Assembly (NCBI GenBank): GCA_036874045.1
Contig: CM072341.1
Location: forward strand, 17,992,501 to 18,056,500
Length of the DNA: 64,000 nucleotides
Reading direction: 5' to 3'
DNA from: Cymodocea nodosa
Lineage: Eukaryota > Streptophyta > Magnoliopsida > Alismatales > Cymodoceaceae
The notes under the pieces are model-generated. The model was not told where the DNA came from and made no database searches. It was given only the letters and a program-made list of their open reading frames with translations. The translations under genes were made by a program, and so were the position numbers. This document shows positions 47,776 to 60,713 of this stretch, piece after piece (position 1 is the stretch's first letter; each line of letters begins with the position of its first letter).

Positions 47776-47800
<25 letters not shown>
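47775..47800 (+). repeat. TC dinucleotide microsatellite in the NDUFA5-like 5' leader
   Basis: About eleven to twelve TC units (GA on the coding strand) end roughly 15 bases upstream of the start codon. GA-rich leaders are common in plant housekeeping genes. Confidence 0.88.
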
Positions 47801-47807
<7 letters not shown>

Positions 47808-49292
47808 GGGTCATCAATGACTTTACGGTTAATTTCACCACTTATTCAATAAACTATTTTTAATCACGTATTGATATGCTAATTTCAAAGTCTAATTTTT
47901 TAAACAAAAACATTACTGATATCAGAAGAAAGTTTAGAATAAGTTAAAAATAAACAAATATTTCCAAACGGGACATAAACCTAGAAGTTTGTTGGAAAAT
48001 TGAAACCAAACTCATATTCTTAACATGGTAACGATACTTAACCCAATTTAGACATCCAAGTTCACTGGGATTGTGAACGTAAGTCTTTCTTATCCTAATT
48101 TAAATCCCAGTGTGTAACATTACATGAGCTGAATGCAGTATACATGATCCAAACTATATTAGGAATTTTTTGGTGACCCAAAAGTACTTGCATTCATTTG
48201 CTTTTATCAGTCTTTTAGTAATTGATCATTGTGTTTTTTTATTAATAATGATGATTTCAATTTGAGTCTTTTTTTCTTGGAGTAGAATAGAAGACCGGTG
48301 TTAACCATTATTGGTAACCAAGACAACGATTTACGAGTCCTTGTTGTCTTAAACAACTGAGAAGGAAAGATATGGGAAACACGCTAATCAATCCCCACTA
48401 ATGACGAGCCCAACAGTTAGTTAAAAAAAAATTATCACAAGGAGATTGCATTCAATTGATTCTAGCAACGTAGATTGATATTATATTTTTTATATTAGTA
48501 ATGTTTTTATCTTAACCTAGGCATAAGTAGAAAAGTGCTCTGTTGTTGATTTTAGATTTAATATTGTGTTTACCAAGATAAATGGTTCGCTTTGTTCAAT
48601 ATTGTATGCTTGCATTTTATACTGAAATTCAATGACTTCGCATCCAACAATCTTTTCTCTTCTCTGAAAGTTTAATTTTATTAGCAAAATATATAGCATT
48701 ACATAAACTTTATGCTCAACCAATACTGGTTTATTTAATAAAATGAAAATATAATCCCGCAAGAAATCGCCACTCCAGTGCGTATCAAACGCAAACGCGA
48801 CTTCAAGTTCAGAAGCACACCTTTTTTGCACGTTTCATCTGCAAGGCGTATTTGAGTTGATCAAGAATTGCCTAGTTGAATCATAATAATTTCAAACAAA
48901 TTAAAAGAAACGTAGAATGGTTTAACAACGATCCACACTATTAAATTTGTAAACAAGTTGAAGAAATGCAACTGCGGCTACTAAGCAATGATATAGAAAG
49001 CGAAAATTTCCTTTGCATCAGATAAATTCGAAGGGCATAAAACCGACACTTTAACCAAAACATATAACCGCAGAAACGGTGCGATTTTGCTTCTTCAATA
49101 CCTTTGAAAGGAAACATAACATCATATAAGAACATCTTATCACCGTTACATGATACAAACCAATGACCAAAATTCTGGAATAACAGACTAGAAACCGACC
49201 TTCATGGCACTGTTATTCTCATAATCTAGTTATGTTAAATTTAAAAAATTGATAGCTCACAAATTACACTAACGCAACTGCAGGTATACCGA
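47801..49292. other. Intergenic, NDUFA5-like upstream and RH51-like downstream
   Basis: AT-rich, with no recognisable coding frame, repeat end or RNA gene. The antisense frames at 48517-48831 and 48941-49135 lack domains. Confidence 0.6.
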
Positions 49293-52200
49293 CTAGTAAC
49301 GCACAAGTTGTCTTCCATCTTCGGTAGTTCTCTTTCCATAGGGATTTCTTTCGCTGAAGCCATGGACTCCACGATTGCGCTTCTTCCTGAACTTTGCTGT
49401 ACTGCTTTCAATGTTTATGTTCACCTTTGGCGGTGTACTAAAGCCAAATGACGCTGCTACAGCCTGTTGAGACAGAAAACAAACTGTGATCAATCACATC
49501 AAACAAAAGATCGATTATAAATGCAAGGATTGATTTAGGTAAAGAAGCCATACCTTGACATCAAGACGGTGTACGTTAAATATGTCCTTTGCTGAGTGTG
49601 AATTATATGCCAACATGTAGGATCTGTAAGCATCTTTTGCGGACTTGTTAAGATAATAGTTGTTTTCTACCAGTTGCTCCTGTATGAATAATTAAGAATT
49701 CAATAAAAAAATATAGCAAATAGACTATTAACAGAAAAGAAGCTGATAGGAACAAAGGTAACATTAGTACCAAACGAGACTGCACATTGAACAGCTTACT
49801 CTCCGAAAATTCAAGTTGCTCTACTGGTACCTTGGCAGCCTGCTCATAGTAAGAGGTAAACCAACTGCTAATCTGACTTAAAGCAAGTAACATCAATGTT
49901 CAAAAAGAAGACCTTTAGGTATACAAGGAACTGCAACTCCTCGGGTATAAGAAAAAGCAATGCATCACCTCTACTCCCTTCCCCACGTGCTGTTCGTCCA
50001 ACTCTATGTATATATTCCTGTACAAAATGAAGCATTTGAGGTTTTCCTGTGTAAAGCAAACAATGGTCAAAAATGCGAAGACAATTAAGACCGACAGATG
50101 CAGCACCTTGGGATCATCTGGTGGATCATATTGTACAATGTAATCCTACAATGTAGATCAGTTAGGAATCTGTATGGGAAACAACTAAAAAACAATAAAT
50201 GCAAAAAGGTACGATGACTAACCACAGCAGGAATATCAAGCCCACGAGCAGCTACATCTGTACACAACAAAATGCCCTTCTCTGCCTTGCAGAAGTCAAA
50301 AAATGTTGAAGTTCGTTTATTTTGCTTTTGCTTTCCATGTATATCCAAGCATTCAATACCAATGTACTTGAGAAGTTCAGAATGGTATTTAACAGAGTTA
50401 CAAGAGGAGAAAAAAACCATTACTTTCATCTTGGAATTATTTTTAAATTTTCTCCTCAAAAATGAATATAGAACAATAAATCTTTTGGAACTCGGCACAA
50501 TGCAATAACCTTGTTTCAACCCTTCGTTAGTGACCTGTCATGTCCCCATTGTCAGTGTGTGAAAATTGGCAGCGAAAGAATTAGACATATAAATGTAGTA
50601 CCTTTGACCTCCCATCATCTACTCCAATGTATATTGGTTGTGTTTGGAATGACAAGCGTGCAAGATCTTCCACCTGGTAAATTACATTGCTTTTATATTA
50701 CGAACATAAATTAATATCTACACTTAATGAACTTGAGGTAAATAGATGCGAACCTTCTTTGTCTGTGTTGCAGAGAAAAGAGCTGTTTGCCTCGCCTGCA
50801 TGAGTGGAACAAACTAAATATTCAGAGAGTTTAACATATAAGAAAATAAATTAACATGTTAAAACAATCAATTTTGTTTAACTTAACACGATAGTAAAAT
50901 ACACACCAATCAGGACAAAAAATATCTCTGTTATATCAATTAGAAGATACTAAGATCACGAAATCTTTGTAATTCAAAAAATATTTAGAGAGAAAAAGTA
51001 GACCAACCTTAGGTAAAATCTTAATAATTTGCCTCATTTCATCCTCAAAGTTAGCTTCCAGGATTCTATCAGCCTCGTCAATAATCAGACACTACAGAGG
51101 GAAAAAAAATACAACAGTTAATTTTAGCATCAACCAACTTCAACCATAATTCTTTAAGTAAAATTATCTGATCATCTCAATGGTTGGTATAAAAGAAATC
51201 TTTCATGTAATCATAGGTTCCAACCAACACCCACTAACTTCCAACAAAATAGCTTGTAATGGATGATATTTCACTTGACCAAACTAAATTTAGTCATATG
51301 ATGCAAGCACCACTATTCACATAGTTTGAAAGCAATACATTACATACCTTTAAATTTTTATAAATGAAACCCTTTGTATTTTGAAGATGATCCAGGAGTC
51401 GTCCAGGGGTAGCAACTAATAGGTTTGACCCCTTTGCTAGACGCTCTGCTTCTCCTCTTCTATTTGAACCACCAATAATCAAACCAAGTGTTTGTGTGTG
51501 GTTCTTTAGTATTTCCTCTGCAACAGCATGAGTCTGTTCAATTTAAAAAGCAAATATTAGTATGTCTTTGTGCCTTTTAGTAAACACCGTTTTAAGAGAA
51601 TTAGAGTAGTTTCTAGCAAAGAAATCATAGAATCGACCATAAATCTTTGCATTTCACGAATTTGCAATGTTTATTTATCAACAGAAAAAATACTTTGACG
51701 AACATCTTAATTTATGAATGTTTTGGGAAAAAATCGAATTTTTATTTCATTATTACTATTTTTTGGAAAGTTTCCTTGCCAAAGACATAAGAACATTGTC
51801 ATAATGTCATGTTTGAAATGTTTTCCAGCATACTTATCTTATTCTTGGGTAGAATAGTAAAATATACAACAATAGCAAATTCAAAAGAAATAAGTACAAG
51901 AGCTGTTGAATCATTTTAAAGACCAATGTAGGCAAACTTTTTAAGGCAGACACCTAGTTGCCAAAGCATAAATTGATTATGTTTTGACTGGACACTTGTC
52001 TTAATTAAGCAGATCTCTTGACAGATCCATTTAATTAAATATATGCTTTTTAAAGATTTTCGAATGTTTTTCCTTGCAAAATACATAAGTATAAATTTTT
52101 ATGGATTATTACTGAAATATACAAAATTATTAAAATATACAATCATATATATATAGAATAGTATTTATGCATTCAATATTATTTAAGAAAGAATAGAGCT

Positions 52201-53642
52201 AAAAGTATACATAATTACTATTAAATATTAATAAATATATATATTAAATATATAAAAAATGAAAAAAAAAATAATGGAAGCTTGAATGCTGCCTAAGCAC
52301 CATAAAAAGTATGATTCTATGAAAAAGGGAAAACGGCCATTTTAATCTTTGCACCAAGGCATCACCAAGAAACATTTCATTTTTGAGGAAATGGTAGAAA
52401 TGGCTGTGGCTGTTTTTTTGTTCTTTGTTTTTCTGTTTAAATAGCTTTTTACCAGCTAAACTTCAAAAAGCAGTCTGTATTTTGAAATTTAAGAATTTAA
52501 ACTTTTTCATACCATTAGATTAATGTTTCATTGGTTGTCAGTTGTCAAGCAGTTCCCATTGACATGAATTTAGCGTTTAGATAGAACTTACTTTGATATT
52601 CAGCACTTTAATTATTCTTATAAATTTAGATGAGCATTTCAAATTTTATTTTGTATGATAGTTATAGTTTTTTTTTTTTTGAAATACAATACATGTGATT
52701 GAATCATAGTTTATTTAATTAAGTAATTTGATAATTTTGGTGGTTGAATACAAGTATGTTTATATCTTTTGGTGGTTAATTTATAACCATTTTTCTCAAA
52801 GACAATTCATTTGAACACCCAATTTTTAGATATTTCATATAATGTCCGTTTTCCTTTCGAGAAAAAATTTGAAGTTAGAACTTAGAACAAGAAAGGAAGA
52901 AAAAACTCCTATTCGTTGGTAAGAGAAAATTACTTGAATAGCAAGCTCTCTCGTGGGACAGATGATAATAACTCCAGTTCCATTCCGTGTCATAAAATGG
53001 ATGTGATGCAGCAACTCCACGGCAGGTATTAAGAAGGCAAGGGTCTTTCCAGAACCAGTCCTTGCCGCTCCAAGAACATCTTTTCCCAACAACATGGGTG
53101 GAATAGCTCTGGCTTGTATCTGAATGAGAAACCACAAAAAACATATTTAAATGAAATAGCAAGTAGAATCTGCACACGACATTAACATTGGAAACAAACA
53201 AGTAGTTAATTGGAAACTAAGTAATGAGATCGAAGTTCACGATTTGCAGCAATTGGTCGAAAGTCGAAACCTGTGTCATGTTCACGAACCCCATCGCCTT
53301 GATAGCCATCATCGTTTGCTCAGAGACGCTAAGCTGCGAGAAAGGCTCCGTCGACATGATGCCCAACCCGCCCTGAACCTTTTTTGTCTTCTTCTTATTC
53401 TCATCGCCACGGTCCCCTTCCTCCTCCCCTTCTCCATTTTGGTGTCCTCCAACCTCCCCGTCACCGTGTCCTACTTCCTCTTCCCTTCCATTCACGTCTT
53501 CCGCTGCTCCTTCCTCACCCTCTTCTTCGGCTCCTGAATCGGGACCAGCGTCCACCCGTGTCTCTTGCTCGCCGTGCTTGACATCAGCCTTTTTAGACCT
53601 CTTGCGCTTCCTGCTCCTCTTCTTCTCCGAGTCTGGCGCCAT
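49293..53642 (-). CDS. DEAD-box ATP-dependent RNA helicase, HAS1/DDX18 type (RH51/RH27-like)
   Basis: Twelve exons on the minus strand (53642-53271, 53119-52934, 51533-51348, 51091-51008, 50795-50754, 50673-50602, 50534-50223, 50145-50107, 50017-49913, 49839-49771, 49679-49554, 49463-49293) are all in phase and give 587 residues. The yeast relative Has1 is a nucleolar helicase for pre-ribosomal subunit maturation. An acidic and basic low-complexity N-terminus (1-95) is followed by the Q motif (GFVNMTQIQ), motif [10 protein letters not shown] (142-150), PTRELAIQ (179-186), TPGRL in exon 3, DEAD (253-256) and SAT (284-286). [11 protein letters not shown] is at 406-416 and HRVGRTARG from 435. 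The C-terminus has VATxFGFSxPPK-like [12 protein letters not shown] and a basic tail, as in Arabidopsis RH51. All motifs are intact. The start [15 protein letters not shown] (53642) is preferred over an in-frame ATG 24 bases upstream. Confidence 0.96.
51534..52933 (-). other. Intron 2 of the RH51-like helicase gene
   Basis: 1.4 kb intron separating PTRELAIQ from the following exon. It carries the dispersed repeat at 51937-52380; the rest is AT-rich. Confidence 0.8.
51937..52380. repeat. Dispersed repeat, copy 2
   Basis: It starts TTTTTAAGGCAGACACCTAGTT and shares, in the same order, ATTACTGAAATATA and TTATTTAAGAAAGAATAGAGC with the copy at 20230-20650. A degraded TGCCTAAGCACC lies near the other end at about 52290. 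It is non-coding. Confidence 0.65.
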
Positions 53643-56028
53643 CGTATTGGCAGGTTTTCTTTGCAAGGTCTAGGGTTCCGAGGACGGAGAGAACAGGTGC
53701 GACCGACGGGAGGAGAACGAACAGGATTTTGCTAGGGTTTTTGCAGGGCGGCGGCGGCGGACCGTATGATCGTTGATTTGGGAATTGTTCGGTTTGTAGT
53801 ACGATTGTAAATCATACGGGTGGAGGATTCTATCGTTGCCCATCGCTCGATACGGATCGAACTGACTGGGCCTTATATTGTTCGGTAAAGCCCATGTTGG
53901 TAAAGTCGAAACACGCGAGGCGAGGAGCCGCCCAACCGATGAGAATCGTGATTGGTAATTTTCTTCTTCAAATTTAAATACTTACGGAGTGAAAAAGGTG
54001 AACCGGATTTATAAACAATTCGTGTCCAAGATCCGAACGTGTTCGGACTTGTTTGATCCATATATTTATCTTCTTCCTTGATCAAAATGAATCATCTTGC
54101 AGAACGATGGCTGACCGCAACATTAAGTTTGGTATACCATACACCTGATGGTGAGCAGAAGAGTTGGGTGTAATTGTTAATAATTCCATCCATTCGGTAG
54201 AGTCTTCAAGATTGAATCGGAAGAACGAAATGGTGTTACGTGTTAAAATTTACTTGGTATACCAAACTCGCTTAGGGTGGTTGGTACTTGCATGACCAAA
54301 ACTCATTTTGCAGTACCCTCAGTTTTCACCTATGTATCTGAAGTTTGTGAATACGTCACAATTATGATCGCTTTCGTCACAAACGAGAGTTTGATCGTTA
54401 GGTTTCCGGTGTTCTTCTGGTTCCGTGAAAGGGGGTTTGTTTGGAATTGACTGTACGTTGGATGGTCATACGTAGTCCAGGAGGATTTTTTTTCTTTCTT
54501 TTTCTAGATCGGAAAGATATAAATAAATCACTGTAAAATATACGAAATTAAAATAGCTAGCAAGTATTCATCCTTGAAAAGAACTTGTACAGCTACCTGT
54601 AACATCCAGAAGCCTCCCCGTTTGAAAATCACGTGTTTGAAACGTGTACGTCAAATCTAAAATTTTATGGATTAATTACAGGTGAAACATCTTTTGTTAC
54701 ATATATATGTTTTACATAATGTACATATCATTTCGTTTTCAAGGCAAAGAAGGTTATTTTAAACTCTATCTACAAAGATTCATTTCTTTATATATAGCTG
54801 ATTCCAAGATTGAATAAAGGAAAAAAGGTTAATGCATTTTAGATAAACAATCAACTGTAAGGATTTATCAACTTTTAAACATGAACTTTAACGGAACAAA
54901 AGAGTTCATCATGTGATCAAAGTGCCCATATTAATTATTATTGTTATTATAAATTATCTTCGAATATATGGACGTTATTTGACTTGAATATCGTGTTAAC
55001 AAAAAAATAAGCATTAAATCAAAATCCTTTACCATATATTTTGCCCGAGCTAGTTCAAGTTCCAGTTCCATTCCATTTGCAATACGGAGAACTAATTAAG
55101 GGAACTTAAAGATTGGTTTTCAATGAATAAGGATATATTGGTAGAAGAAGCAAGCAAGCACCATTTACGTGAGATACCAAGCCACCGTGTGCATGTGATT
55201 GCAAGGTGGATTCAATATATATCTTACACCTCGACGATTCATGTTTTTTTCTGAACCAATCACCTAAACACATATAGATATATTGTCTATCTATCTATTA
55301 TTAATTTACCCTAACCCATTCAACAGTCAGCAGTCATCGACCTAGATTCCAGGTCCTCGTGCGGAAGTTCCACCCTTGTTTCTCTGAGATCTGTGCATGG
55401 ATTCTTCGCCTACGTACGTACGCCTGAGAGATTAATTAGGAGAAGAGATCTCCACAGAAGAAGATGCAGATCAAACATCGGTAAGACTTGCGTGGCAAAG
55501 AAAGAAAAGCGAGAGCTACGTGTATTCGCAGACAATTAGAAGCTGCTATTTTGATCTTTATCTATATATATGTATGTATGTATACATGTACTGATTAAGT
55601 GCTCTTCCACCTTCGTTCCTTTGTATGTTTCTTGAGTATTTTTTAAAAAAAATCTGACTGTATATATGTTTAGTCAATGAATGACGTGAATTTATCAAAC
55701 ATGTAAGTAAGTAACGGATTAATAGATGTGGCGAGAATTGATTTACTTCATGGGCATGACATATTCGTATAAGTCCATGCAAGTTCGACTCACTACACAT
55801 TTATATATGTACGTACATGTGGCTTAACGTGTTCTACGCACGGTTATAAAATATCTGAAAGGTTATGGACGATTAATATTGTCTGTTTTACGTTGTGAGC
55901 CTTCGCATCCTTCGATCTTCACGATTCCGCTTCGGCCTTCTTGCAGAAACAAGGAGCGATCGAGCTGTAGGGCAACAGAAGAAGATGGAAACCCTAAACA
56001 ATGTGGCGGGAGATGGAAAGAAACCCCT

Positions 56029-56064
56029 CCTCCCCCCCCCCCCCACATTTAGGGCGTCGGTGGG

Positions 56065-56100
<36 letters not shown>
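56029..56100 (+). repeat. Poly-C tract followed by AT microsatellite
   Basis: A C run of about 14 broken once is followed, after about 25 bases, by about 16 AT units. Confidence 0.9.
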
Positions 56101-56102
<2 letters not shown>

Positions 56103-56875
56103 GTGATTAATTTAAGGATCTGTTACAGTGCTCTAAACAAAAACTAATTAGTACCACCTAAATACATAACAAACAAAACAACATACGACAGGGTTTAACA
56201 TTGATTAATTGTCACAGAGGAATAAAGAAACGCCACGTGTACGACGGAAAGTAATCCGGCCTCTGTTGTTCCTGACGTCGAATTAATAATTCCAACAGTG
56301 CATGCATGACGAATACGTACGTGATGATCAGAAATTGTTGGTGCACATGCCTGGGATGTTGCGTCCTTAATTAATAATTACTTTAAGAAATAGAATACAG
56401 GAATTGCCCTCAAAGTGTGTTACGCATTGGGTTCTCAGTACGCAAGATATATAGGTAAGATGCGATACGTATGTTCATTGAAATCACACTATGTAGGTAG
56501 CTAGTTTGAACTGTGTCGCAATTAAGTTGCATTGCATCCCTAATTAGCCAGGAAGAGGTGTTTAAACTAAGTCGAGACTAATTAAGAAGGGTCCGTACGC
56601 AACGCTGGAAAAACGGAAACTTGTCCGATGAATCTGCACTTATAAATTAATCCAACTGGGACCTCGATCGAGAACATGAACCACCCCGATCCACTAAGTT
56701 GATCAAATGAAGTCTTCACATGCAGTTCCTCTCCCACACTCCTCCTTCGTCGGGCCCGGCCGTTGAAGGTGGGTTTCGATCAAGTACGCGTCTGCATTTG
56801 ACGTACGTATATGATAATATATAAACCGGCCTCTTGCGTCGCATCTCCACGTTCCATAGAAACATGACCTTGCTC

Positions 56876-56910
56876 CTTTTCTTTTCTTTTCTTTTCTTTT
56901 CTATTCTTTT
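56876..56910 (+). repeat. TTTTC pentanucleotide microsatellite
   Basis: About six TTTTC units, the last ones interrupted. Confidence 0.9.
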
Positions 56911-58044
56911 CCCTGGGAATCGTCATCGGCTACATGCATGATCTTATCATTCTCTAGGATTTTTTACGTTAGACAAAGAAGAAGAAGAGGAGAAGCAAAG
57001 AATCCAAGCCAAAATCAACAAGAAGAAGAAGGTCCAAAGGGAGGGGACGAGATAAGAATAGTTAAATCAACAGCACTACCCGAAGGTGGAGTTGGTGCAT
57101 GTGACCCATGTGCATCCGTCCCCAGCTTACATATATAAATAAATAACAGTACAGCAACTGATGGAAAGGGGATAACAATACATACCACCAGCACGACCAC
57201 CACATTAATTCATGAGCCCTTGTTGGTGTGGGTGCCGCTTCCTTCAATTCCACTGTAGGTCTTCCTTCCCCATCGGTTCCCACCCAGGAAGATGGTATTA
57301 TACTACAATCGATCTTATAATCCTCTTTTTTCTGAGTTCTCCAATTACATGTTATAATTCCTTCGCTTGATTTAATTACGAATAACTAACTCAACTTTAC
57401 AGCAATGGCTTGAGGGTAAAAAGAAAAGGAAGGTAAGTCTGAGTCAAGAGTGAGAAGGGAGGAGAAGTTGGGCAAAAGATCAGGAACAAGAAATAAAGAA
57501 AAGTCAAAGCGAGAGAACAAATTGTCAAGGATTTCCACACTTTCAAAGAGAAAAAGAGGAGGAAATGTCAAAAGCGGCGATCTTTTACACTTTACTACGT
57601 ATTTTTTATCGATTTTCTTTTGCCATGCAAACAATTAATTATTTTATATTTATTATTTCAAATGCAACATTTTCCTTTTTCACTTACAACTAAGTTTGTA
57701 CATTTTTAATTATTATTTTCGTTATTACGATACTAAAACCACAAGCTTAGCTACCATTGCAACGTCAAATTCGAACTATCAATTTCTTTTTTCTTTCTAA
57801 AGTTTGTCTCGGAGAAAATCACGGGCGCCATCGTCTCAACTACGGATATCGCACTTGTTGAAGCTGAAGGCTTTTTTTTATTTACATGAATTAGAAAAAA
57901 GGTAAGGTAGTAGACAATTCTTTATTAATAATTTCATTATCCTCTTTTACACGATTTATATTTATTATCAATTTTTAAAAATATATATTTCGTTGACTCA
58001 AATTTAGTTTAAATAGATTAGATCGCCCGGATAAAGATTTTGTA

Positions 58045-58160
58045 CAGGGAAGGGAAGGAATATCATTATCCTTTTTTTTTTCTTTTTTTTTTTGAAGAGT
58101 AGAAATATCATTATCTTTTTTTTGTTTTTTTTTGAAAAGTAGGAATATCATTATCGTCGG
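58045..58160 (+). repeat. Three T-rich tandem units starting ATATCATTATC
   Basis: The word ATATCATTATC occurs at about 58049, 58107 and 58146. Each of the first two is followed by a T/C homopolymer-like tract, then GAAxAGTAGxA. Confidence 0.75.
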
Positions 58161-59859
58161 TCGCGACACAAGTTTTGAAATTTGAGTGCAGGCAACATCG
58201 TCCACGACGAGCTGGACGATGAACATGCCGAAAATGACAATGCAACCAATAAGGAACGGCCACGTGTACAGACGACTGCGGTGACCGAGCATGGGAATAG
58301 CCGCCGGCCCTGTCATCGCAAAGATCCACACTCTGGTTGTCTGTTCTACTCGCTTTGATGATGGTATACTATTTTGCAACTCACCCCTCGGCTTATTGCG
58401 AATCAGGTGCAGCAAAATGTGCTTCCATGTATCATGTATGTTTTCTTTCAAGTATTGCTTCAATGTACGTTGCCCTCGTGGACGGGGGAAGCGACAAGAT
58501 CGAGAACACTGAACGCCCAGTCCCTGCCACGTTTCATACTTTCATTTTCACACACACACACACACGCACATATATATATATATATATTATGGTGACGATG
58601 GGTCCCTTCCGCCCATATATCACATGCGCTTACAGCTTACTAATATTGTAACTTGTACCGCAATGGAAGCAAACGCCCACTCAATTCCTTTCGTCTAACC
58701 GCTAGTAGTATGCATCTGTTGTTGGATTTCTTAGGCAGGAGGAGGCGGATGGAAGCAACCCCATCGGTACTTCTGAAAGGAGAAAGGAAGGCTCGTACGT
58801 AAAAAGAGGGACGGATAATGAACATCGTCGATACGTGTGTTCTGTGTCTATAAAATGTTGACCGGAAATATTAAAATACGGTTGAAAGTCTAACAGGCTT
58901 GAGAGGTAGAGTTTGAAATGCTCCTCTACATGGTTCATCACCAAGGCAGAGGTCTAAGAGATTGTATACTGATGATGAAAGTGAGGAGGGTTTAAAGTGA
59001 CGACCGGTGCACAACCGGGAGGATCCCCTTAAAAATTGAAATTCAGAATGGTTAATTTGGATGGATGAATTGAAACAAATATTTCGTGAGGAAAATGATT
59101 GGGCGTTGGATCGATACATGGGCGGCAAGGGCAAAACACAAGCATTGTCAATAGAAAAAACAGGGATCAGAAAGGGTTGGTGGCGAAAAGAAAGCGAACA
59201 AGGATGTACAGTAAAGCAATTCAAACATGAATGTCTGGTGCTCCCGAGATGCGCATCGCATATATGATGAATGGGCAGAAGAAACCAAGCCATGGATGGG
59301 AGTGAAATCGCTTATCGTGCATTGTTCCGACAGAGGCTGGACCATTACGGATGCAACCGACCCCTACGTCGACCTTCTTCCTCCTGTGAAAAGGAAAGGC
59401 AAAACTCTTCTTCGACGGTGGAAGGAGAGTAAAACATGAAAATGATTTTCATGTCTAAGAAGAAGAAGTCGTCCAGTCCAAGGAGACGACTGGTGTCGAT
59501 CGTGAGACGAGGGGCAGTCTCGGGATGAAAAAAGAAAGAAGGCAGGGACCGACCGAATCGTAGCCGGCTGGTTTACACTCTGTTTTTTTTTTCTTCTTTC
59601 TACGGCCGGTTCTTTTCTTTTCTGGGCCGGCTCGATAAATAATCTTTGCGTTTCTGACGTCGGACATGCGTTCAATTTTTTTCTTAATCAGCGAGAAAGA
59701 TTTTCCATTTTTCCTGTTCAAATTACGCTGGCAATGGGCGGAGACATCGAATTCCAACGCATCCACCGACGCTCCATGACTCGGCGGGACAACCCAGGGG
59801 TGAGCTCGACCGTAGATCATGGGCCATCTTCACGTAGTAGCCATACTGTTCAACAAAGG

Positions 59860-59902
59860 CTGTTTTTTTCTTTTTTTCTTTTTTTCTTTTTTTCTTTTTT
59901 TT
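59860..59902 (+). repeat. TTTTTTTC imperfect repeat
   Basis: Four to five units of seven or eight T and one C, followed by an A run. Confidence 0.9.
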
Positions 59903-60380
59903 AAAAAAAAAGATAATATTTTTTGGTGTTTCGGTTTAATTTCCGATATACCAATGCGCGTTCCATGTGGGAATTGGTGCGTGCGTTGGAAGGAATCTGG
60001 AAAAGATTGGTGAAAGAAATATCATGGGATGCTTCTCTCGAAATCGGTAGTTCTTTTTTTCTTTTTTTTTTGGAAGCGAATAAATAAATTAGGGAGTTTT
60101 ATTTATTTATGGGGAATTTAATGGAGAGAGATTTTCCTTATTTGGAAGAGATTAAAAAATAATGATAATAAGGAGTGGGAAGGAGGAAGACGGGAGGTGG
60201 GAGAGCAGAAGAAGTGCATTAGGTCCGCCCACGGGCTCTTACAGCCATTCAATGCTTCCTTGACTCCTTCCTCCACCTTTCCTCCTCCTCCTCTCGTCAC
60301 AACCACCAGCCAGCCTACACATCCTCCTCCGCCTCTTCTCCACCAACGCCACCTCCTCCCTCCCTCGTCCTTTTCCTCAA

Positions 60381-60420
60381 CGTCGTCGTCGTCGTCGTCC
60401 TCCTCCTCCTCCTCCTCCCT
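60381..60420 (+). repeat. CGT then CCT trinucleotide repeats upstream of the GATA gene
   Basis: Five CGT units pass into seven CCT units about 300 bases before the start codon, probably in the promoter or 5' UTR. They keep an upstream frame at 60197-60508 open as a serine run. Confidence 0.9.
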
Positions 60421-60713
60421 TTTTTCTCTCGTCACTGCCACTTTCTTCTTCGGCTGCACCGGAAGGGGAGAGCTACGCCTTTCAGGTAAACAAATAGAAA
60501 GAAAATAAATAAACAACGGCAAGTGGTCAAAAGGGGCGGTGAAAGGGGAGGAAAGTGGACAAGGAGGAGATGATGGTCCTCTGCGTTTGCGTTTCTCCTT
60601 TCCTTCCATTCTTCTCGTCTCCCTTTTGCCCTCTGGATCTTCCATTTTTGGGTTAAAAATCGTGTTTTGTTGCGCTGCGACGGGAATACCTTCAGGTTGG
60701 AGACAAGGTGAGA

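Larger units (their letters stand above)
53643..60713. other. Gene-poor intergenic region between RH51-like and GATA genes
   Basis: Both flanking genes have promoters here (divergent). The first 150 bases are GC-rich RH51-like 5' UTR. The rest has simple repeats: a C run with AT repeat at 56029-56100, a TTTTC repeat at 56876-56910, T-rich tandem units at 58040-58160, an AC run at 58550-58567 and TTTTTTTC units at 59860-59900. A short GC-rich antisense open patch at 58190-58330 predicts a membrane helix but no family. No other gene is supported. Confidence 0.55.
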
